From Triatoma infestans (lineage: Eukaryota; Arthropoda; Insecta; Hemiptera; Reduviidae): DNA of 64,000 nucleotides. The position numbers were made by a program, and so were the translations under genes. Shown here in pieces: positions 50,201-62,200 of this stretch (positions within the stretch are counted from its first letter, which is position 1; every line of letters begins with the position of its first letter). The stretch is from the NCBI GenBank assembly GCA_011037195.1, contig JAAEAF010004273.1, forward strand, positions 58,020 to 122,019. The letters run 5' to 3'. The notes under the pieces were generated by a model that was given only the letters and a program-made list of their open reading frames with translations, was not told the DNA's origin and ran no database searches.

Positions 50201-53200
50201 CTTCTCTCATCTACACTTGATTTTTGTTCTTGACTATGATAATATTTAGTTTTACCTCTTGAAGTTATTACTTTCTTCTGTGTTATTGCTGCTGCTGCTG
50301 TACTCGCAATTTTCGGTCTCTTCTCTGACAGTCTCTTATCTGAAAGTCTACGTATTATTTTTATTTTATTTCTTCCCTTTGAAATTGTTTGCGTTGTAGG
50401 TGCAAGTGTAGTCAAATAGTTTTTCTCATGTACAATTAATTTTCTCCTCAAAATTCTTTTAGTTTTATTTCTTTTAATTGTTTGAGATACCAGTTGATTT
50501 GATTCCTGTACAGCATCTCCAGCTATTGTTGTATAGAAATATTCTGTAGTAATTCTCTCTGTTGTAGGTGCAGTAGTTTCAGCAATATTTCCTACATCAC
50601 TCTCTGTGTTGTTCTCCACTAAGGTAATTGGTTGTGAAGTTGTAGAAGAGGGCAGTTCCTTAATTGTAAAGGGATGATCATCACTCTTATGTTGTCTAGA
50701 AGTATTAGATGGAATACCGAATTTTGTCTCATTTTTTTTTTGTTCAGTCACCACCAGATCTCGAGTTGTGGTTATATTTTTTATTCTCATTACATTAACT
50801 GTGGCTGAATAGTTTACTGTGTTTAATGCTGTAGTACTGCTAATGTGTGGTAAAGAGAAGAGAACTCTCTTTGTTTGCTCTGTAGAGGCATTTCCAGTAA
50901 CGTGCCTAAAAACTGGTCTACGAACGATGTTGCTTTCCCTAGAGAATTCTCGTGATAGTAAAGGATCACTGCCATCTGCGCGATCTTCATCTGTCGGGCG
51001 TTTTGCTCTAATAATGCTTTTTGTAAAAGAATTGCTGGATTCAGTGCCTGATTTCTTTGGCAGAATTAATCTTGTTTTCCCATTAGTAATTTCTGTAAGT
51101 TCAGTTGCTTTTTCAGTTGTTGAACGAAATCTACTTGTTATACGATTCACTTCCGATCTTCTATTATAGTTATTTTGCTCTTTTGATGAATTGGTTCTAA
51201 TATGTGTCCTACTAGGCACAAAACCATGACCTCTTTTCTTGGATATTGTTGTAACATTATGTGACTCAGTAAGGTCTTCAGCAGGCGGCCGAATTTGTTG
51301 ATTGCTTTGACTCAATGGATGTGCAGTGGTTGTTGAAGAACTTATCGCTGAAGTGCCCAGTTTCGAAGGTCTTTTTCTTATTAGTCTATTAAAAATACGT
51401 TTTTTTGTTGTCTGCGCAGATAGATCTGATTTCGTTGATGATTTTATTAAATTATCAGCATCAAGCAACAGTTCATGTAACCTGTGCAATGGCACCCTTT
51501 GTCGTTGAGTAGATCCTTCAACAATTTGTGTCACTACTCTGGTAGATGTAAGAATTCTGGGCGTGGTTGTCAACAGCGCACTCACCTTCACACGAGGCCT
51601 ACTTGTTGAAGTGGTTGTTGTTTCTAGATCACCTAATTGTTCTTCACTGACTTCTTCTTCATCTAGCCCGTAGTTAACTGTTGTTCCTAGTTCTTCTTGT
51701 TGTTGAGGCTTCTGCCGATGTAAAGTTACATATCTAGAACAAAAGAAATAAGGAGAAAAAGAAGAGAAAATATATGGATAACAAAATTTAGGTGAATGGA
51801 CTAAAAAGGTTGTCAACTAAACAAATTAGGAATTAATTATTGTAGGTATATCTTAGATTTGAGACTCATAATTGTTTATTTGAAATATTATACGATATGT
51901 ATTTTCAAAACTTTAAAATTGTGTTCTTGAATAAGTTTAAATTGTAAAATCTTTGGAAAAATAGTTTCTAATTTTAACAATTTCTCTGGCTTTAAATGAA
52001 TAGCTTATGGCGACCGGAAAAGTACAGTGACTTTAGTAAACAGATACTGCCATCATTTCCAGCCCAAACGCTCTTTCTTCCGTGCACTTATCTAAAGAAA
52101 CGCTAGTTCTTCGTGGGTGCTAGAGCTGCTTGGATCTCTATCTATAAAAAATATACAATATTTTACCATGGACTCCTGACCATTGTGGATTAACTCGAAA
52201 TGAAGCTGCAGATCTTCTGTCAGAAAGAGGAGAGGAAGATTCAGTGCTTGATCTATGTTGGAAGCAAAAGCGTTTTCCATTATTTTCTTGATGGAAGAAA
52301 GCAAACCCTCAAGGTAATCCACCGAACCAAGATCAAGAGCGTGAATAGCTTTGTCTATCTTGGTTCACTGGTGACTAATGATAATAATATAAATGCGGAA
52401 ATCCAGCGAAGAATAATAGCCACCAATAATTGTTACTTCGGTTTGGTTAGGTACCTGAAAAGTCACATCTGTGGTTAGGCACCACCAAAGTGAGTCTCTA
52501 CAAGACATTGATCAGACGTGTGCTCGCCTAAGGATCTGAATGCTGGACGTTATCTAAAATCCAGGGATCTCATTTACTCCGAATGGAAAGGAAAATATTA
52601 AGGCGGATTTTCGGAGCAGTTTTTGATTCGGCAACCTCGTCTTGGCGCATGAGAACTAATGCGGAGATGATGGATTTAGACGGAGATTGCGACATCGTCC
52701 GATTTATAAAGATTAGCAGACTGAGATGAGCAGGTCATGCATTTAGGATGAGCGATAACTCATACCAAGGAAGCTCCTGGAAGAGATTATTCACTCTTCA
52801 AGGCGTCGGGGACGCCCGAAATCGCATTGGTTGGATGGTGTGGAGGCGTATGCGCAATCTCTGCTAGGTATGCGAAACTGAAGGGTGGCAGCTTCAGACT
52901 TTGCCAAATGGGCCTTGGATTGTTGCGCCAGGGATGATGATGATGAAGAAAGCAAAGCAACCCTTAATGACCCGAATGGAAGATTACTAATGAGATCTTC
53001 CAAGAAGAGAGAGGTTTACATGTTTTAGATATCAGACCGGCCGAAGTCTCAGAAGTATTATGGAGGCTCCTATGTGAATGCTATACCGAGTAGAAAGGGT
53101 GGGCAGGGACCATCTGGAGTGAGTCTTGCAGCAGAGGTCTCTGGAAGATTTGTCGGTACCTATAGATATCAAAGGAAGCCTGAAATATAATGAGTAGCGA

Positions 53201-56200
53201 GATGTTGAATGGTTGAACCTCCATTATGACCATCGCAAGGAAGAATAAATAAATAAATTTTATAACTAGAAAAAGAACTAAATTTTCTGCCAATGCGGAT
53301 TCGAACTTTAATATAAAAAGATATGTTACAAACATTGCCTAAGGAGGAGGAAACTTTGCAAAAATAAAATTTAAGAAGATTTGGGGGAAGAGTTCGATAA
53401 AATACATTAATCTGAACCAGATGATCATTTTGTTTCAAGGATTATTGCACTTGAGAACTTCTTTATTTTAAGGAAATGTTTAATGCGAAACGTGTTTAAC
53501 CTAATTACAAAACAACAGTAAAACAAGAAGTAGTAAAACGTTATAGAGTAATCAGAAAATATTGGTGCTTACTTGGAAGTGGACGAAGTATGATCTGTTA
53601 AGGTAGAAGGTCGGCTTCTAATCAGATTTGTATATTTCAATGTACTTGCTTCTTTTTTGTCTTCAGTATGTTGATGTTTAGGTCTAAACCGTTCTGCAGG
53701 TTGATATTTTGGTCTGAAATGTCTTTCACTTTTAGACGTTGGTCCACTGTCTTCATCTGTATCACTTTCTTTATCTGTGTGCCTAGTATGGTATAATTCC
53801 TTGTAATTTGGTCTTTCTTCTGGAACACTATCATCTGGTTCATCTATTTCATCAATATCTGCATACTCGGCTGAATTAAAACTCGCCGTTGTGGTGCTCG
53901 GCCTGCACAATAAAAGTACAATTAACAGAAACTTGAATTGTGCATTTAGTAATGATGCTATGGGAACACTCATTTGGGATCAATTAAAAAGATACTGCAT
54001 TTCTTCAGAAAATCCTCTATATTAATTTATTATAAAGGATAAAAAGGATAAGGATTTTTAAGGCACTAAAATTCTTCAAGTTTTTAACCAAACAATAACA
54101 ATTTAATTTTCATTATCAGAGATTTTTCTTTGATAGTCTGATTGATTTTGGGGTCATCGACGAGTTTCGGGCGTTCGCCCATCATCAGGATGTCCTGACA
54201 AACAGTGTGATAACACAGAATTGCATAGAGCAAAATTAGTTTACACACTTCAATTTATATTCAACATAGTTGAAAGGGAAGAGTTTTTCCCTTTCTCCTT
54301 AAAATGTTTACTTATAAAAGAAAACTCTGTAAACAATCATGGCGCTTCTCAATGAAATCATTTTTCTCAAATAACGCTGAATATTCAAAGTGTAGTATTT
54401 ATGTTTACTTACCGTTCTCTTCTGATGGTAACATATTGTGGTTTATCCCGTCTATATGGAGCTCTTACCGTCTCACGAGTCAGCCCTTCATTTTGCGGTC
54501 CTGAAGGGCCATTCCTATGCAGTGTTTGGTATCTACAATTGAAATGATGAAAACATTAATAAATCTGGAGCTGCGAACACAACTGTAAGCATTCATTCTA
54601 AGAAAGTTTTCTTTTTTAAGAAACTGATGTAGGTGAAATTCCAAATTTTCGTGTTGAGACCATATCAAAGTTGCATAAACCGATCTTTCGCCAATGTTGC
54701 AATAGATTCCTTGGGGTAGTTGTTGAAAACAGCGCGCATTGGTCTATACAAGCCAACAACTGGGCCACTGCAGTATTGGCAAACCGTCAGTTAAAAACCA
54801 ACCTCTGACGCCATCTCTACCCAATAACTTTAGTGTTTGGCAATGTCGCGGAATTCTAAAAGGTCAGAGTAGAATGAATTGAAAATAGATAATTAGCGCT
54901 TAACTATCGACTAAAGGCTGACAGTTGTCGATTTCTCTACAATGTCATTTGAGTGAACTCAAATGATATATAATCAACAGGAAAAAGAAAATAGTACATT
55001 TGTTTTTTCTGGAAATTTTATTCTGCTTGGAACAGAGGTATGTTTAATATAACCATTAGGTAAAAAAAAAGTTAGAAATCATCATCTTCGTTAACTCTTC
55101 CAGAAAGTGTTCTATGTTTAAATATACAAATAAAATAATTAAACACCGCTGAATTTAAAATTCACCGCTACAACACTTCAGTTAAATAAAGATAGCGGAC
55201 ACCAAACCTCTTTATACACTAAACCTGGATTAAACTCTAGTTGGCCACGGCTTAGTTAAATGCGCTCTTAAGTGTGATGTAATGGCTAAGTGACAGTAGA
55301 AAGACAGAAATTTTCATTTTAATACTAGGTTTAGCTAAACTCAGCTCTGACCTTCTTCGGGCCCTAGTACTTGGAAAGAGCATGTTTTCCTGGCAAAGCT
55401 CAGTTGGACACATACAGGGCCTAATGCTACAGCCAGGATAGTTGCATAACGTTTCGTTTGCAATTGCCAGAGAGAATGAAGAGGCTGGGCTTGCAAGTGT
55501 TAAGCTTATCAGAAAGCAAAGTCTCACGACACACTAAGGCACCCTTGCTTGCTTTGCTTGATGAAAGGTCAAATGACTTAGACCTATTCCACTGCCCATT
55601 GTTTGAATCGGTACACAGGTTGGACATCTAATTTTTTTATTTATTTAAAGTTGTTCAGTTTAGTAAACCTCATTACTAATTATGTGCAAAGACTTAAAAC
55701 GAAAAATCATTGATTTCATATACAGTTAATAGCCAACCCATTTCTCCGATTTGATCTTATAGACTACGGGACACATAGGGGAGACGTATTAAGGAACAGC
55801 GTCCGCTGCCTCCAACTAAAGTGGAACAGCTTCTAATTGATCTTCTCGAACAATGCATGTTGTTTCAGAACATGAAATTAAACAGCTTATTTACATGTCA
55901 CCAGTAACGTGAGGCCCTACGGATAACAAGAAAGGGAAAACAGCTAGAATTAACAATCAATTTTAGTGTATTGTCATAATGGATCGTAGACGGATTTCAT
56001 GAATATTATTAAAAAGGCATATAATTAAATTTGTTCACAAAAAATAACAATTTCTGGTGCATTTAGTTATGTTTATGTAGCCTGAAGTTTATGTTGCCGT
56101 CAGATATCTCTTGGCAGGGCCCCATCAGCCTTTAAGGCTGTGTCAAGGTCTTTAAGTGCAAGAGCACAATTTTCTCTGCCGCCTCTAAAGATGCGAGAGA

Positions 56201-59200
56201 TATATTGGTAAGAAATGCCGTAGAGAACTGGAAGCATTGGCGAACCTTGATAGCATATGGCTACTGTGCACTTTGCCGGGGCACAAAGTCATTCAAAGTA
56301 ATGTGGAGGCCAACAGATTAGCAATGGACGGGGCCCTGCAGCACCTATTGGTCTTGAACCTTCCTGCGGCATCTCGTTTTGAACTGCATGTGAGGCTATT
56401 AAAATTGGCTCAGATGAAAGTACACCCTCTTCTGCAGGAGTGTTGGAGCAGAGGCACTCCAACTTATTCCAGGAGGGGCCCCAGTAAACTGTCACACATT
56501 ATGTCCCCTCAGCATAGAGAAGATTGAGCTAAGGCTACTGCCTCCTTAGGAAACAATTGCACAATGTCTTGTGGAGGATCCACTTCGTAGAAAGATGACA
56601 AGGATAATTCACCTTCTTTGTGAATGTATGCAGTTTGGTTAAAAACGATTCTTAAGGATCGCAGTAGGAATTCTGACACTGAACCAAGGATTGTGTAAAT
56701 CATCTTGCCTCAATCCTCGACTTTACCAGCGATATCTGGTTGATGCTTACATCATCTTAATGAAATATGAGTTACAATGGGTTTTACCTAAGTGCATGAA
56801 TCCTCTAGAGGAACCCCGAATCTAGAATTAGAATTAAGTTGATGTAAGAATCAATAATCATTAAACGACATTTTTACAAAATGTCTCATTTAAAATATAC
56901 ATAAAAAAACGGACACACTCGCATTTTTTGTGTATATTTTAAGATATATTATATATATATATTTAAGGTATAATGGCAGACAAAACTGAGAAAGAATGAA
57001 TAAATATGACAGAATAAATAATATGTTTAAATTACTTCGGAGTTCCTTTATTTATAACTCGGTCATACAGAGTTTTACTGATGGATGGAGTTGTGGCATC
57101 CGATCCGGCAGTTCCTTCGAGCTGCTTTTCTAGTTCATCAACACCACCTAAAATAAATAACAAATCTTTACCTCAACTGTTGTGTTGCTGTTCATTGTCA
57201 TGAACGATTTTTGTACCAATATTCTTTACTATTTTATTGTTACACATAATTTGCTAAATTCCAGAAATAAAATACAATAAAAGTGTAAAGGAGTGCTCAC
57301 CATCAGAAAGTTAATGTTTTGCTTCCTAGTAATCTTTCATTACGTATTTCACTGATTTTCATTTACATTTTTTATTTATTTATAAAAAACACATTTCCTC
57401 CAAAAATAAAAACAACAGGAAAGTGCAAACCCCTGCCATCTAATTCCCCTCTTTTAGTACAAATGGTTGGTAATTACATAAGAAAAACGTCAAATATTAG
57501 TTATAAATGAGAATCATCACTGGTGTTGGTTCAGTTAACAGAGATAGAAAGGCAAGCGTTAGTTTTGTTCGAGAGTCGCGAGAACTGAGAGAAAAAAATC
57601 TGGTGTGAAACATCAAACGATTCTTTCTTACTGCAGTAAATGCAATGATAAACCTGTCAATTTTCTTAACTTGCACATTTCTATGCATTTGCCCTAACAT
57701 AGAGGCGATGGAGTACATGTTGGTTAGCACAGATGGTAAGTAGTCACTTGAGTATATTTACAGAAAGCAGCACCAATACGACTGAACAAAACCATATAAC
57801 ATTTGAAATGCTATGTCCAAATGTTCGTCAGAATTCACTAAAATAATTTTTCCGCTAAAATGTTACAAATTTTTTTTTTCTACGCCATGACTTCGGCTAT
57901 TCAGCCATTCAGCATCGCACGGCCCAGTATAAAAGAACTAGGCCGCGCTGGCGATTGATGTTGTTCGTTTAGTTGGTTATCCGGGGGGCACGTGAGAACA
58001 ATCTCAGACGCAAACAACTTCACCCCCCCCCCCCCAAGTTACAAATAAAAGAGATACATTTATATCTGTGCAATTCCAATCCAGTTTAAAGAAAAAACCT
58101 TACAGTAATCGAGAAAAGTATAAAAACTATTCTGTAAAGTTGCCGAACTTACCTTATTTTATCATATATCATTGAACTTACCTTATATCATTGGAAACTA
58201 ACCTAATTTTTTAATAAGATTAATTAGTTGTTTTATAGTTTGTGGATCTTCTTCAGAATCGTCTTCATAGTCTTCCTGTGATGGTGGTAGAGGTGTGGTG
58301 CTAGTGCCTGAACTGGTCACTCGACCGACTGGACTCCTAGTCGCTGTTGTTGTAGTTGTAGTAGATGTAGTTGTAGTCGATGTAGTTGTAGTAGATTTCT
58401 TCTTGCAAATTACATTACGTGCGAAATCACAAGAATCTGCTGCTTTATTGAAGAAAAGCCCTGTAATCAAACGAAGCATCATTAAACAATTCTGCTCTCT
58501 CCGTAGGGAAATCTTTTACCGAGAAAATTGTCGATGTATAAATTAGAAAAGCGCAAAAAAATAAAGAGCAACTCGATTCCAGTTATTCCAAAAGCCGTTT
58601 TTTTTTTTACATTCTATTTTTGGACATTTTTACTCTCAAGAAGTTTTATTCTAGTAATTAAGGTATTCAGAAGACTAAAGAGAGGAATAGAATTAAGAAA
58701 TTATTTTACAATTTTTTATAAATCACATAGCTAAAAAGTTTTTTTACTTATCCACTTTCTCTTACTGCAGTCAATGTAAATACATCATTTAATGGGAAAC
58801 TTTCTTTGAACTTAAAATTATACTCATTGTCTTAACTTAAATCTACAAGTGCCTTACATACATGTACCTAATAACTAAGACAGGAATTGAAGCGATTAGG
58901 TACATTGGGAACAGTAAAGAGCGCCAATAATAACTTTGAGCAAATCTCAATATAGGAAATTAATTGTCATAGATCCCTCAGAACAATTAAGATAAATTTT
59001 CGGAAAAAATGTTAGAAATAAAAGTAAAGAGCAACTTTGAGCGTCTTGTGGTTTTTCGTTTTTGAGATATTTTGGTCTCTCTCTCACACACCACACCAAG
59101 CAAGCATGCCCTAACCAAAAATCAAGAATAAAATAGGAATCAATGAAACTCAAAAAATAAACCAAATAAAAACAAATTAGTAGTAGAAAAAGAAAGTACC

Positions 59201-62200
59201 AAAATAATAGCAATAAAATATACACACAACAAACTCTCCTCTAGTTACCAGACTTCTAAGCCATATTTTAAGTCGTGATAATAGGAATTACAAAGAAACA
59301 ACAGACAAACTCAAAAACTTTTTTAAGAAACTGGACATAAGGACATCTTTCAAAACTAACTATAAATTAGGCAACAAAATCCAATCCGCACGCGTACTGG
59401 GACTACTCAGTAGGGGGAGTCATGAACAGAATTGTCCGGAGTGTATAGCGACATTTACGTGAGCCAGAAAAAAAGAAAACCGAACACATCCGATCCTACA
59501 CATATCACAAAACTGACTCCAACTAAGTCTAAATATAAACAAACACTAACCCGACGAAATCTCCATACGTTAACATATGTTTTATACGTTCAGTATAAAA
59601 GGACGGCGACTGAACATACGTGAACAATTCGAAATATATAAGCATAAAACCTAATAAATGAACAAACGAAATTCGCAGGTGAACCACTATTCAAAACCAT
59701 ATTCCTACAATAACAATAACATTGAAGATGTGGCGACGGCAACTTGCTGGAACGTACGGACGTGCTGAGCCCGTAGAGATATCACAGTACAAAGGTTTAT
59801 CAAAATCCGGAAGAAGTATTTGGCGAAGCTGCAGAGATGCGTTTGACGATGCGAGAACAGCGTCCAACTCGGAGTCTTTTGATTGGAGTGCTGGCAGTTG
59901 ATTAAGTTGAAAAGGGGTGGTTATAGCTTCAATGCGTGAAAGGGTATCCGCTACTACATTGGTAAGCCAGGAACATGTTGAACATCAGTAGTGTATTGCG
60001 TGATGAAATCTAAGTAACGAAATTGACGTGGAGAACACTTATCAGGAGTGCGTTTAAAGGCGTAAGTGATCGGTTTGTGATCAGTGTAGACCGTAAAATG
60101 TCGGGCTTCAAGCATGTGCCGAAAATGACGAATAGCTTTGTATATAGCAAGGACTTCGCGATCATAGGCACTAAATTTTTGTTCTGTGACGCTGAGTTTC
60201 TTTGTGAAAAATGCTAATGGTTGCCATTCTGTGTCGTGGAGTTGCTGCAATGCTGCTCCAATAGAAACGCTGGAAGCATCAGTCATTAAAATCAGAGGTA
60301 AGTTACAATTAGGATGAGCTAGGATGGTTGCATTGGCTAAACTTTCTTTACATCGTTCGAAAGCTGTTTGAAGATTATTGTTCCAATTAATAATTTGTTT
60401 TTCTGAAGATGGTTTTTTTAGGTCATGAAGAGGAGCTTGAATAATTGCAACATCAGGTATGAACCGACGGTAATAATTATCATACCTAGGAACTTGCGCA
60501 AGTCGCGAACAGTTGTTGGAAGAGGAAAATTCTTGACTGCTTCTATTTTTGATGAAAGAGGCTTCGTGCCGGCTGCTGAGATTGAATAGCCTAGAAACTC
60601 GACTGTGGGTTTACCAAAACAAGATTTGGCAGTATTTATGACGATACTATTCTCATTAAGACGCTCAAAAAGTTGACGAAGATGAACCAGATGCTGTTCA
60701 GAATTTTTAGAGGCTATTAAAATATCGTCGATATAAGGAAAACAGAAGGGCAGATCTCTAGTGATTTCATCTACAAAGCGCTGAAAAGACTGTGGTGCGT
60801 TCCTCAATCCAAAAGTCATATGTGAAAATTCGAAAAGTCCGAATGGCGTTGTTATTGCTGTTTTTGGAACATCCTCGGAGGCAACCGGAATTTGATGAAA
60901 AGCTCTTAAGAGATCTATTGTTGAAAAGATGGTTGTATTTACTAAATTATGAGAAAAGTCTTCAATATGACGGATGGGATACCTGTCAGGTATTGTACGA
61001 AGATTAAGTCGCCGCACGGACGCCACTGGCCATTCTTCTTTTTGACTAGGTGAAGGGGAGATGCCCAAGAGCTTTGAGAAGGTCTAGCAATACCCATGTG
61101 TATCATATGGTCAATTTCCTTTTTAGCATTAATAGTTTTTCTGGTGCTAGTCTTCGTGGTTTGCTAAACACGGGTGGTCCAGGTGTAGTTCGGATATAAT
61201 GTTTTGTTGAATGTTTAATTTCTTTGGGACAGCCATCAGGTCTAATGAGAGAAGGAAATTCTGCTAATAAGCGGTGGTAAATAGTAGAACCAATGATGGA
61301 TTTAATTTGAGCACTTGGAAGGTCTGGAGTAGAACAGCCTCGAACAACCAGTTTGGTAATAGCATCCACGAGTTGCTTATTGTGAATATCAACCAGCAGT
61401 TCAAAATGAGCTAAAAGATCAGCACCCACTATAGGGCGTGACATGTTGGCTACGACAAATCGCCACTTAAATTCTCTTCGAAGACCAAAGTTCAAAGATA
61501 GTGTAATAAACCCATAGGTAGTGATAACTGAGCCATTGGCTGCATATAAGTTGTAAGCGCTGCGATTGCGTTTGTGGAGAAAAGAACTTGGATATACACT
61601 GACGTCTGAACCTGTATCAATTAAGAATAATTTGTTGGTGGTTAAATCTTTGACTAGAAGGGGATGGATGAAGAGCCCACAACACTAGCCGCCTCTAGCG
61701 GTGGGCTGGAGAGTTTTCCTCACAAACAAATGTGCAAGGGGGCTGGCATTTTGTAGCTTTTTCTTTAAATTTTGTGTGGTACCAACATAGGCCGGGTATT
61801 GCATTACCAGAAGTATTAGTTTGTCGCGATTTAGACTGAGATCTATCTCTCCTATAATTGCGATTGCTCTTTAATCTCTGTACTTCGTTAGTTAATTTAG
61901 AAAGCTGTTTAATTAGATCATTTAATACTGGAGCTATATCAGAATTAAGAGAAGCATGTGTACTGTTATCATCAGTATCCAAAGTAGGTGATGATGGAGC
62001 ATTGCGTTTTGATATGGCAAAACAGCCTGATGCTGAGGGTATTTCTAATATTCTGTCCGCCATAACGGATAATTGATCTAATGCATCGGAACTGATTGAT
62101 AATATTTGCTGAACATGTGGAGGAAGGCGTTGCAGCCATAAATTTTTCAATAATTCGTCTGACATAGTATTAGTGGCAAGTTCACGCATTTGGCGTAATA

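Noticed and set aside
50819..51508. Plus-strand frames of 116 and 60 codons
   Set aside because: They are antisense shadows of the long low-complexity exon on the minus strand.
58295..58546. Plus-strand 83-codon Val-rich frame
   Set aside because: Antisense of the Thr-rich linker in the exon at 58203-58460.
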